A stretch of 64,000 bases of DNA, taken from assembly GCA_963769585.1 (NCBI GenBank), contig CAVYMJ010000006.1, forward strand, positions 1,922,001 to 1,986,000, written 5' to 3'. The translations under genes and the position numbers were made by a program. Positions 35,994 to 43,663 of this stretch are shown in pieces. Position 1 is the first letter of the stretch; each line of letters begins with the position of its first letter. The notes under the pieces were generated by a model. It made no database searches and was not told where the DNA came from. It saw nothing but the letters and a program-made list of their open reading frames with translations. This DNA comes from SSC3 sp963769585 (GTDB lineage: Bacteria > Actinomycetota > Actinomycetes > Propionibacteriales > Nocardioidaceae).

Positions 35994-36748
35994 TCGCAGC
36001 CGAGCTCGCGGCCCTGGCTGCGGTCGTCGGCGTCCTGCTGGTGACCTACGTCGGCGGGAGGGTCGCCGGCAGGCACAGCGTCATCGACACTGCCTGGGGG
36101 GCGATGTTCGCGGTGGTCGCGCTGGTGGCGCTGGTTGCGTCGTACGGCGAGGGCGACACCGCTCGCAGGTGGCTGCTCTTCGTGCTCGTTGCCGCCTGGG
36201 GCATGCGGCTCGCCGTCCACATCGGTTGGCGGTCGCACGGCAAGGCCGAGGATCCTCGCTACGCGAAGATGCTGGAGGGCCGCAGCGCCGTACACGCTGC
36301 GTTCAAGGTCTACGGCTTGCAAGGCCTCTTGGTTCTGGTGATTTCACAGCCGGTCGTCGTCGGGTCGTTCACCGACGGCGATCTCACCGCCCTGGCCTAT
36401 CTCGGCGTTGCGTTCTGGGCTGTGGGGGTCTTCTTCGAGGCGGTCGGCGACTGGCAGTTGGAGCGGTACAAGAAGGATCCGAACCGTGGCCCGGTGATGA
36501 ATCGCGGCCTGTGGCGCTACACGCGTCACCCGAACTATTTCGGTGACGCGTGCGTGTGGCTGGGGATCTATTTGGTCGCCGCTGAGCGCTGGCCAGGCGT
36601 GCTGACGCTGCCGTCGCTGTTGGTGATGGTGTACCTGCTGGCCTTCGGCTCCGGGAAGCGGGTGCTCGAGCGGCACATGGCTGACCGGCCCGGGTACGAG
36701 GAGTACCGACGACGGACCTCGGGGTTCATTCCGCTGCCGCCCAGGTAA
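35990..36748 (+). CDS. DUF1295 family membrane protein (steroid 5-alpha-reductase-like)
   Basis: A 252-residue integral membrane protein with about six predicted helices. The signature of the isoprenylcysteine methyltransferase/5-alpha-reductase fold is present: GDWQLERYKKDPNRGPVMNRGL, then WRYTRHPNYFGDACVWLGIYL, and YEEYRRRTSGFIPLPPR at the end. In this operon it may reduce the modified acyl chain using NADPH (inferred). GTG start overlapping the methyltransferase stop. Confidence 0.92.
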   Translation: MIAAELAALAAVVGVLLVTYVGGRVAGRHSVIDTAWGAMFAVVALVALVASYGEGDTARRWLLFVLVAAWGMRLAVHIGWRSHGKAEDPRYAKMLEGRSAVHAAFKVYGLQGLLVLVISQPVVVGSFTDGDLTALAYLGVAFWAVGVFFEAVGDWQLERYKKDPNRGPVMNRGLWRYTRHPNYFGDACVWLGIYLVAAERWPGVLTLPSLLVMVYLLAFGSGKRVLERHMADRPGYEEYRRRTSGFIPLPPR

Positions 36749-36778
36749 GAGGGATTAGACGTCGGGAGGGCGCAGAGG

Positions 36779-36811
36779 GCGGCTGAACTGGGGAAGAACC
36801 AGCTCAGCCGC
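36779..36811. terminator. hairpin after the lipid-modification operon
   Basis: GCGGCTGAACTGG (36779-36791) pairs with CCAGCTCAGCCGC (36799-36811) with one mismatch and a 7-nt loop, 30 bp after the DUF1295 stop. There is no long T-tract, as is common in high-GC actinobacteria. Confidence 0.6.
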
Positions 36812-36902
36812 CTCATCTGCCGACCGGAGAGCACCGCTCGAGCGGGAGGGGTTCGAGCCGTGGGCTGCGGTCATCTGGGGAGCGGGACGGGTCGTCCCGA
36901 AG

Positions 36903-37085
36903 TCATGCCGCGAGGCCTGTGCAGCCGGCGACGTCGGGATCACGGTGGAACCGACGGTGGAGCCAGGTGGGCTGCTCTGGCGTGGGTCGGGCCGCGCGCC
37001 GTCGCCTGCGCGCCTCCGCATGGTCAAGGAAGTCGCGTTCGCGCTCCTTGGCGATCAACTGTGCGAAGTAGAGATTCGTCGTCAT
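36903..37085 (-). CDS. small basic protein, 60 aa
   Basis: MTTNLYFAQLIAKERERDFL followed by HAEARRRRRAARP: a short N-terminal segment, a charged helix, then an Arg-rich stretch. Such 50-70 residue proteins are common in actinobacteria. Coding is supported by this familiar N-terminal pattern, not by a strong ribosome binding site (AGGG lies ~8 nt upstream). Function unknown. Confidence 0.6.
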   Translation of the reverse strand: MTTNLYFAQLIAKERERDFLDHAEARRRRRAARPTPEQPTWLHRRFHRDPDVAGCTGLAA

Positions 37086-37220
37086 GCTGCAACCCTGCGC
37101 CTAAGGCAGGGTCGCGGACATCGGGAGAGTTCCCAGTCCTGTGCGCTGAGTACCTCAGACACTCGCGTCAGCGGTGTTAACTTCTGAATAGCTCCTCGTC
37201 AGAGCGCCTCGCTTGGTTCG

Positions 37221-37255
37221 ATACCGTCGGTATGGGCTCGTACCGTTGAGGTACG
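37221..37255. promoter_or_regulatory. paired inverted repeats upstream of the 37281 gene
   Basis: ATACCG-T-CGGTAT (37221-37233) is a perfect palindrome, followed by CGTACC-GTTGA-GGTACG (37239-37255). Both contain TACCG and lie 26-60 bp before the ATG at 37281, where a repressor would block initiation. They look like a pair of TetR-type operators. Confidence 0.5.
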
Positions 37256-37280
37256 CATCTACGGATCATCGGAGCATCCC

Positions 37281-37697
37281 ATGTCAGCAGAGATCCTCCA
37301 CCGGCGAGCCGACGTCCTCCAGTCGGTCATCGAGGCGGCCGAGCAACGACGAGACGGCGTCCTGCCCCTTGACGTCCCCGGAGTCGAGGCAGTCTTCGTC
37401 GAAGCCCTGCTGCTGCGTTGGCACGCGAGGCTCTCGGCGCAGCTCGAGGGTGCTCTCTTCGACCAACCCGACGACCTTGAAGCCGCCGTGATCCGCGGGT
37501 GGTGTGCCACCTGCGACCAGTTGGCTGGGGTGCGCCAGGTGATCGACAGGCTCACCGCGGAGCGGCTCAGCCCGGCCATGGCCCGGAAGCTTGCGGCCAC
37601 CGCGCACAAGGACTGGACGATGATGGCGCTCATGGCGGGCCTTGGCGGCTTCCAGGACGACGCAGCGATCGCCGTTGGCCTACGCCTCGAAAACTAG
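37281..37697 (+). CDS. hypothetical helical protein, 138 aa
   Basis: MSAEILHRRADVLQSVIEAAEQ, then a long run of amphipathic helices (VFVEALLLRWHARLSAQLEG) ending with MMALMAGLGGFQDDAAIAVGL. No signal or membrane segment. I do not recognise a family; it is predicted to be a soluble helical bundle. Two palindromes directly upstream suggest dedicated regulation. Confidence 0.75.
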   Translation: MSAEILHRRADVLQSVIEAAEQRRDGVLPLDVPGVEAVFVEALLLRWHARLSAQLEGALFDQPDDLEAAVIRGWCATCDQLAGVRQVIDRLTAERLSPAMARKLAATAHKDWTMMALMAGLGGFQDDAAIAVGLRLEN

Positions 37698-37805
37698 GCG
37701 AGGCAGGCGGCGAGGTGTGCCGGGCCGGTCGCTGCGGTGCCCGCAGAGGGGCGCTCCCTGCTTGCCCGGCTGCGCAGGGCGCTGGCAGCGTAGATGCGGA
37801 CGAGC

Positions 37806-38243
37806 TCAGCCGGGCTCAGGGCGTTCGAGGCTCGCGTCCTGATCCATCCGCTCCTGCACTGCGCGGTCCACCTTGTCGTGGATGCTCGGTGAGTCCCGCA
37901 ACAGCAGCCGGAAGGCACGGTCGGTAACCACCAAGGCACGCACCACCGACGTCGCCACCACCGTCGCCGTGCGAGCCTCGCCGGTCACCAGTGCGATCTC
38001 TCCGACGAAGTCCCCGGCTCCGAGGGTGCGCACAACCTCCCCGTCGCGCCTGACCTCGGCGGTGCCTTCGACGAGCACGATGAGCTCGCGGCCCTGGGAT
38101 CCCTGTTGGGTGAGCTCGTCTCCCTCGGGGAGGTAGATCTCGTCGGCGAGCATCGCGACCTCGGCCACCTCCCGTTTGGAGCACTCGGCGAAGAGCGGCA
38201 CCTGCTTGATCAGCTCGGTCTTGGCGTCCTTGTTGAGTCTCAT
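37806..38243 (-). CDS. cyclic nucleotide-binding domain protein
   Basis: A 145-residue single-domain protein of the cNMP-binding (CRP/PKA regulatory) fold: LFAECSKREVAEVAMLADEI, LIVLVEGTAEVRRDGEVVR, and the phosphate-binding-cassette region LGAGDFVGEIALVTGEARTATV. The usual Arg of the cassette is at the expected position (GEARTATV), so cAMP binding is plausible. There is no DNA-binding domain, so it would act as a small effector-binding protein. Confidence 0.88.
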   Translation of the reverse strand: MRLNKDAKTELIKQVPLFAECSKREVAEVAMLADEIYLPEGDELTQQGSQGRELIVLVEGTAEVRRDGEVVRTLGAGDFVGEIALVTGEARTATVVATSVVRALVVTDRAFRLLLRDSPSIHDKVDRAVQERMDQDASLERPEPG

Positions 38244-38427
38244 CCCTGAAACGTAACGACTCCGCGGCCCTCAGGACTAGGTCTCGCGTCCACCGATCCG
38301 GCGTCTCGTCCGCGCGCATTGTCGTGGCCAACCTGGGTCGACTCTGCGTGCCGGGGATCGCCAGCATGGCGCGGCTCGTCCTTAGTCCACCGCTGTCACC
38401 GACTTCCCCCACTGACTCAAGGGGGCA

Positions 38428-38523
38428 GCAGAGCGGGAGGCGACGGCCGCCGAGGTGTTGAGGTCTCTCGGCGTCGTCGACCTGCCGCTCCTTACCGCGT
38501 CGTGGGCTACTGGGGGAAGCTGA
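38428..38523 (+). pseudogene. 3' remnant of the TPR-gene paralog (inside the duplication)
   Basis: On the plus strand the frame reads REATAAEVLRSLGVVDLPLL, then TASWATGGS and a TGA at 38521-38523. This is the same C terminus as the TPR gene ending at 62846 (one residue differs). No upstream portion of that gene is present here; homology stops near 38434. It is a truncated relic carried with the secreted-protein gene when the block was duplicated. Confidence 0.85.
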
Positions 38524-39571
38524 CGCGGGCGTCTCCGACAGAGAGCCAGACCACATTCCAGATGCCGCTGGTCTCGCGGAAGCTGTTGGCGTAGTCGGTG
38601 CAGAACGTCTGGCCGGAGCCGACTACTCCCTTGCTCTTGCACGCGGGTGAGAGGCCAAGCGCCCCGTCAGCGCTCAGGCTCGCGATGAGCTTGAGGTTCG
38701 TCACGCCGTACCCGTGGCCGCCGCCTTTGCTGCCGCCGTTGTGGCCGCCACCGGTGGTGTTGTCGTGGTTGTCACCGCTCGCGAGCGCGTCACAGACGCT
38801 GGGGTGGCAGCGCATCACGATCTTCATCGGGTAGGAGCGGTTGTAAACCGCCGGGCTGAGCTTGACCAGCGCCTGGACGTAGTCGTCGGTCAGACATTCG
38901 GCGACGAGGCAGTCGCCGACCGAACCGAGCTGGTCGCTGAGCACGCCAGCGGGCTTGCCGAGGACCAGGTTGCCGCAGACGGGTTCGAGCACGGTGGGGG
39001 TGCAGGAGGTGTTGGTGCCCTGGCCTCCGCCCCCGCCGACGCCGGTCGGGTTGGAGTTGAACGGTGCCACCACACTGGTCTGCTGCACGTCGAACGAGTC
39101 CGAGTCACCCTCGATGCCGGAGAAGAACGGGTACGTGCCCGGCCGGGCCTCCATGTGCAGGCGCACGTCGTTCCCGGCGTCGATCAGGCCGGCGGGGACG
39201 TCGAAGGTCACCCCGGTGGCGCTGGACGACACCTGCTGGGTGCCCAGGAGCTCCCGCGTCCCGTCGGCGTAGTCGGCGTACAGGTCGACCGTGACGGGGA
39301 AGATCAACAGATCCAGGGCGAGCGGCCGCGGAGTACCGGTGTCGTCCTGGAACTCAGCGGTCGCCCGGAACGGCTTGTCGTTCGTCACGAAGTAGTTGGG
39401 CGTCCCCGGGGTGCTGGGGACGTTCACGCCCGGCGTGGTGATCGACGTGAACACGATCTGGGTAGCGGCCGGATCGTACGGCGCTGCAGTTGCTGACGGT
39501 GCGAACGCGGCGACCAGACAGGCCACGCTGAGCAGGCCGAATGCTCTCAGCCCTCGGGCTGGACGACTCAT
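38507..39571 (-). CDS. secreted protein of unknown function, copy 1 (intact)
   Basis: A 354-residue exported protein. The signal peptide is at residues 1-30 (FGLLSVACLVAAFAPSATAA with an AxA cleavage site). The mature part has a beta-rich Ig-like N-terminal half (PFRATAEFQDDTGTPRPLAL, then FPVTVDLYADYADGTRELLG), a Gly-rich linker GVGGGGGQGTN near residue 180, and a Cys-containing C-terminal half with a His/Gly-rich insert GGGHNGGSKGGGHGYG. ATG 39571 has GAAGGGG upstream. No lipobox, LPxTG or membrane anchor. Family not recognised. A near-identical second copy lies at 61799. Confidence 0.88.
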   Translation of the reverse strand: MSRPARGLRAFGLLSVACLVAAFAPSATAAPYDPAATQIVFTSITTPGVNVPSTPGTPNYFVTNDKPFRATAEFQDDTGTPRPLALDLLIFPVTVDLYADYADGTRELLGTQQVSSSATGVTFDVPAGLIDAGNDVRLHMEARPGTYPFFSGIEGDSDSFDVQQTSVVAPFNSNPTGVGGGGGQGTNTSCTPTVLEPVCGNLVLGKPAGVLSDQLGSVGDCLVAECLTDDYVQALVKLSPAVYNRSYPMKIVMRCHPSVCDALASGDNHDNTTGGGHNGGSKGGGHGYGVTNLKLIASLSADGALGLSPACKSKGVVGSGQTFCTDYANSFRETSGIWNVVWLSVGDARVSFPQ

Positions 39572-39814
39572 TGCTTTCCCCTTCGACAGATGCTCTCTCC
39601 CCACGTTCGACCATAAGTACCTGCAGCCACCAACGGAATGACACCTTCGTGTCGTCCGAGAAGCGGCATATCACCGAATCGCCGGGAATAATCCTTCAGG
39701 GCGAGCGCGATCGTGGAGCCGCTGCCCGCGTACTGCACGGACTGCGGGGCCGCCCGCGCAGTGCGGACGGCCCCGAAGTGTCGAGCTGTGGCTGCTGCCG
39801 GAGCCGTGGGTGGA

Positions 39815-41491
39815 TCAGTAGCGAATCACCACGATCGCCCGGCGGTTCTGGGCGCGCCCCCGCGCGGTGCCGTTGCTCGCCACTGGAGCGCTCTCACCAC
39901 GGCTGAAGACGTCGGTCTTAATGCGCCTATGGCCCTGCGCGAGTATCGCCCTGACGGCTTTGGCCCGGTCGAGCCCGAGCTTGAAGTTGTCAGCAGGCGT
40001 GCCGTCGTTGTCGGTGTGACCGGTGATCCGGATCAACCTCACGTATGCGAGGCGCTTGCTGATCCTGGTGAGGTAGGCCCGGTACGGCTTGTCGACTCGA
40101 GCAGACGACACGTCAAACAGGACCGGGTCCAGTCGCACCTGACGGGGAAGCAGCCGGATGCGGTCGGTTCGGGTGACCGGGCCCGACGAGTCGGCAGCAC
40201 GGATCACGCCGGTGACCTTGACGTTCACGCCACCGAGGCGGTGGACCAAGGCCCTGCCGCGACGGTTGAGCGGAACCCGGACGACAGCACGACGTACGTC
40301 CGCGGCAGCGAAGTTGCCGGTCTTCCGGCCGATCACCACGCTCTTGCCACCCTTGCGGGCGGTCAGGGTGAGCTTGCAGCGGTCCAGGTCAGCACCCCGC
40401 GTGCGACAAGTGACGGGCACCCGGTGGGCGCCACCGATCACCATCCGTGCGCGAGTGTGCACCGAGCCCACCGTCGGCTGTGCGGGAGGCACTGGGGCCG
40501 CTTCGTCCTCGTTGAGGACATAGCTGACCCGGAAGTTGCGCGAGGCTCCAGGTGCAAGGTTCGCCGTGTCGACAGAGACCCGAATGAGGTCATCGCCGAA
40601 CGTCCGTGTGCCCTTGGGCTCCGCAGTCGCGCAACTGGCACCCTCCGCACAGCGCCTGGCTGTCCTGCCTACCGCCCAGTCCTTGACAATGGCTTCCGAT
40701 CCAGCGGCGGTGGTTCGAAGGTCGAAGTAGGAGCCGTCCGTCTGGTCGGCTGACACGATGCTGGCTGGGTCACCGTCTGCCTTCTGCCCCACGATCGTGT
40801 TCCAGGTCGCATATGAGCCCGGGCCGTCGGCCACCCCGTCGCCGTCGTGGTCGCAAACATCCTCGGTGCGCATCCGACAGTTGTCGGGGTCCACCTCGCG
40901 GATGTAGCGGACGTTCCCCAAGGCGTTGGCCGTCGTGTTGGTCAGCGTGACGTCTACGTGGACGAGTCGTGACCCAGCAGGAATCGTGACGACCTGACTA
41001 ACGCTCACGCCGTCAACCGGGGCGTCCGAAGACCACGTCACCGAAGTGCCCGATGACCCAGACGCGGGTCCGGAGTGGCTACCAGGGATCGCAGTGCCGA
41101 AGCTGTCGTTGCTGCGGAACGAATTTTCGTCGACCCGGATGGCCCACCTCTCCAGCGGAGTTCCGGGAGTGAAGAAGTCGCCGTCGTCGACACCCACTCC
41201 CCAGCCGTCCTTGTCGCGATCGGCGCGGAAGCCCAGAATGTCGCCGCTTTCAGACAACGGGTGATAACCCGCGGGAGCATCGACATCGGAGCCGAACGAC
41301 CCATTCGGCCTCGAACCGAGCTCGACGTACCCGTTGGACATGAATGCGTTGCCCTCCACGATCTGCGAGTCGTGGGTCGGGGCGGCGGTGGCGGCCAACG
41401 GCACGAGGGCGCCCGTGGCACCGACACACAAGCCGGTCAGTGAGATGAGCAAGGGCTTCAGGTGTGGGCGCTGGGGATGTTTCACGTGCAC
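39815..41491 (-). CDS. secreted protein with C-terminal OmpA-like peptidoglycan-binding domain
   Basis: A 558-residue exported protein. The signal peptide is KPLLISLTGLCVGATGALV ending LAATAA near residue 38. Residues ~40-350 are a beta-rich extracellular region with a DxDxDG-like Ca-binding-type loop CDHDGDGVADG. Ig-like repeats follow, and the last ~115 residues form an OmpA-C domain: FDVSSARVDKPYRAYL, then RITGHTDNDGTPADNFKLGL and NRRAIVVI. This domain binds diaminopimelate in peptidoglycan. GTG 41491 has GGAGGG 5 nt upstream; a GTG two codons on is an alternative. Confidence 0.88.
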   Translation of the reverse strand: MHVKHPQRPHLKPLLISLTGLCVGATGALVPLAATAAPTHDSQIVEGNAFMSNGYVELGSRPNGSFGSDVDAPAGYHPLSESGDILGFRADRDKDGWGVGVDDGDFFTPGTPLERWAIRVDENSFRSNDSFGTAIPGSHSGPASGSSGTSVTWSSDAPVDGVSVSQVVTIPAGSRLVHVDVTLTNTTANALGNVRYIREVDPDNCRMRTEDVCDHDGDGVADGPGSYATWNTIVGQKADGDPASIVSADQTDGSYFDLRTTAAGSEAIVKDWAVGRTARRCAEGASCATAEPKGTRTFGDDLIRVSVDTANLAPGASRNFRVSYVLNEDEAAPVPPAQPTVGSVHTRARMVIGGAHRVPVTCRTRGADLDRCKLTLTARKGGKSVVIGRKTGNFAAADVRRAVVRVPLNRRGRALVHRLGGVNVKVTGVIRAADSSGPVTRTDRIRLLPRQVRLDPVLFDVSSARVDKPYRAYLTRISKRLAYVRLIRITGHTDNDGTPADNFKLGLDRAKAVRAILAQGHRRIKTDVFSRGESAPVASNGTARGRAQNRRAIVVIRY

Positions 41492-41671
41492 GGATTCCCT
41501 CCAGGGCGTGCTAGGACAAAAGGTTCTAAGCGACCGTACTTCAGATATGAGATATCCACCTCTGATCAGCCCAATCCGACCCACGGCGAGTCCCACTCGA
41601 ACCTCCAGCGCCCGTGGAGGCTCTTGGGGCAACCGCGGGACCACACCGCACAAATTCTCATTTCCGGACTA

Positions 41672-41700
41672 TTGACCCGGACCCGTGCGAGCCCTTGGAT
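41672..41700 (+). promoter_or_regulatory. candidate sigma-A promoter
   Basis: TTGACC (41672-41677), a 17-bp spacer and TTGGAT (41695-41700) lie 54 bp upstream of the membrane protein start at 41754, in a locally lower-GC stretch. The -10 match is weak. Confidence 0.35.
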
Positions 41701-41753
41701 GATCAGGATGTTGCTCGACTGGTTGCAAGACTTGGAGAGAAGGGGCCTCGACA

Positions 41754-42185
41754 ATGACGGAGTCGTCTGCAGCGGGCAAGGGCTGGATCGCCTTCGCCGT
41801 CATCAACGCACTGATCATCTTCTTCGGACTGAGCTACATCTTCTTCCCGATGGGAACCGTGGTGGAGGACGGGAACCAGACCACCGGGCTGCTCGACGTG
41901 CCGCGCGAAATCTGGGGCACCTACCTGGTGATCTCGGCCGTAGCGATGCTGGCCATCACGCTGGTCCCCTATCGCCAAGGTCTCCAGTGGGCCTGGACCG
42001 CGCTCCTGTACGAGTTCGCGTTCCTGGCTGCCGTGGCGTTTATCGAACCGGACTTCGCGGTCCCGACGCTGTTCGCCATTATTCTCGCCGTCGTCATGGT
42101 GCGCTCCCGGCGGCGTTTCTTCCCTGGTACCAGCGTGGGAAGTTCCGCTTCCGAGGAGGCTGCCGGGAGCCGACCGCCGTCCTGA
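41754..42185 (+). CDS. membrane protein of unknown function, four predicted TM helices
   Basis: A 143-residue protein: GWIAFAVINALIIFFGLSYIFF (9-30), TYLVISAVAMLAITLVPYRQGL (56-77), WAWTALLYEFAFLAAVAFIEP (79-99) and FAVPTLFAIILAVVMVRSRRR (101-121). The C-terminal tail is polar. ATG 41754 has AGAAGGGG about 9 nt upstream. No family recognised. Confidence 0.8.
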   Translation: MTESSAAGKGWIAFAVINALIIFFGLSYIFFPMGTVVEDGNQTTGLLDVPREIWGTYLVISAVAMLAITLVPYRQGLQWAWTALLYEFAFLAAVAFIEPDFAVPTLFAIILAVVMVRSRRRFFPGTSVGSSASEEAAGSRPPS

Positions 42186-42202
42186 CGAGTTCGGGCGCGG
42201 CG

Positions 42203-43036
42203 TTACTTCGAGAGGTGCCGCGCCCGCGCCAGGCAGAACAGGCCGTAGCAACCGAGGCCGAGCGCGATGGCACCGAGCAGGAGCGGACCGAAGGGCTGCT
42301 CGAGAACCGTGCGCAGAGCCTCGTCGAGACCGCCGGACTTCTTGGGCTCGTGGCTGGCTGCGGCGTACACGAAGAGGCCGCCCACGATGCCGATCGCGAC
42401 GCCCTTCGCCACGTGGCCGACCTTGCCCAACCACAGGTACGCCGTACCGATCTCGCCTGACTTGCCCTCTGCGGTCAGATGCTCCTCGAAAGCATCGGTC
42501 AGCCCGCGGCGGACCAGGTTGGCTCCGTAGCCGACGATTCCGGCGCCGACAAGCCCAACGAGCCACTGTCCGGCCGGCAGATCCATAAGCTCGGCGACGG
42601 CGGAGCGCTCGCTGCCGCTGGAGCCGGCACCGACCGCGACCTTGATGGCGCTGCTGCCGACGGCGGCATAGACGACTGCCTTACCGAGCGAGCCGGCGCG
42701 GTTGAGCCAGCGCTTCTTCTCGTCCTTCTCATCACGATGGCCTACCACCGCTTCGAGCAGCCGCCACAGGACGAGACAGAACATCCCGACCGCGATCGCC
42801 CAGATCAGCACCTCGCCGAACGACTCGCGGGCGAGCCGGTGCATGGCTCCCTGATTGGAGGGCGCGCCCTGGTTGTCACCAAGAGCGAGCTGGAAGGCGA
42901 GCCAGGCGATCAGCAGGTGCACCACCCCGTAGGCCACGAGACCAACGCGGATGGCAGCATCAAGCCCGTCACTGCTCGCAACTCGCCGGGCGATCGACTT
43001 GGCAGCGTCTCTCGTGCGGTCAGACGTCTCCCCCAT
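42203..43036 (-). CDS. DUF1206 family membrane protein
   Basis: A 277-residue integral membrane protein with six predicted helices in three repeated pairs, the DUF1206 pattern: IRVGLVAYGVVHLLIAWLAF, GEVLIWAIAVGMFCLVLWRL, AGSLGKAVVYAAVGSSAIKV, and so on. A helix-cytosolic N terminus (SDRTRDAAKSIARR) precedes them. Function unknown. ATG 43036 is used rather than a TTG three codons upstream. Convergent with the 41754 gene. Confidence 0.92.
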   Translation of the reverse strand: MGETSDRTRDAAKSIARRVASSDGLDAAIRVGLVAYGVVHLLIAWLAFQLALGDNQGAPSNQGAMHRLARESFGEVLIWAIAVGMFCLVLWRLLEAVVGHRDEKDEKKRWLNRAGSLGKAVVYAAVGSSAIKVAVGAGSSGSERSAVAELMDLPAGQWLVGLVGAGIVGYGANLVRRGLTDAFEEHLTAEGKSGEIGTAYLWLGKVGHVAKGVAIGIVGGLFVYAAASHEPKKSGGLDEALRTVLEQPFGPLLLGAIALGLGCYGLFCLARARHLSK

Positions 43037-43147
43037 GCCGGCCAATCTACGGGGAACATGGCTGGGTCGCCGGAAGGAAGATGTCTTCGGGAACCAACCG
43101 GATAGGCGCAGCGGTCGTCTTCCCTAGTAAAGGCAGAGGAGGACTGG

Positions 43148-43663
43148 ATGAGCAGGCAGCCCACGGACGCGGAGTTCTCCGAGTTCGTCGCGGCGGCGTG
43201 GGGGCCGCTCTACCGTACGGCGTACCTGATGGTCGGCAACCGGGCGCTCGCCGAGGATCTGGTGCAGACGGCTCTGACCAACACCTACGCGTCGTGGCAC
43301 CGGGTCCGTGCGCTGGAAGCCGCCCACGCCTACGCCCGGACCGCGGTGGCGCGCACGGCGGCCTCGTGGTTCCGTTCGAGGGTCCGGCTCTCAGAGCAGG
43401 TCACCGAGCATCTCCCCGAGACGCCGTACTCACCTGACCCCTCGACCCGGCCGGCGCTCCTCGACGCGCTCCGGCAGCTCCCGCCGCGCCAGCGCGCCGT
43501 AGTGGTGCTGCGCTTCTACGAGGACCTGAGCGTCGCCCAGGCGGCGCAGACGCTCGGATGCAGCGAGGGCACCGTCAAAAGCCAAACCTCCGCGGCCCTG
43601 GGCAAGCTCCGGCTCCTTCTCGGCGACACCGTGATCCCCAGCATCGAAGGAATCCAGTCATGA
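43148..43663 (+). CDS. RNA polymerase sigma factor, SigE family (ECF type)
   Basis: A 171-residue ECF sigma factor. Region 2 includes FVAAAWGPLYRTAYLMVGNRALAEDLVQ (residues ~13-40) and region 4 includes LRQLPPRQRAVVVLRFYEDL followed by SVAQAAQTLGCSEGTVKSQT (about 112-145). The short linker and the DLVQTAL-WxxV pattern fit the actinobacterial SigE-family (TIGR02983). The next gene, overlapping by 4 bp, is the probable anti-sigma protein. Confidence 0.95.
   Translation: MSRQPTDAEFSEFVAAAWGPLYRTAYLMVGNRALAEDLVQTALTNTYASWHRVRALEAAHAYARTAVARTAASWFRSRVRLSEQVTEHLPETPYSPDPSTRPALLDALRQLPPRQRAVVVLRFYEDLSVAQAAQTLGCSEGTVKSQTSAALGKLRLLLGDTVIPSIEGIQS

Noticed and set aside
38382..38642. 86-residue minus-strand frame across the end of secreted-protein copy 1
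   Set aside because: It overlaps the well-supported secreted-protein gene in another frame and is Arg-rich; it exists because of the duplicated TPR tail.
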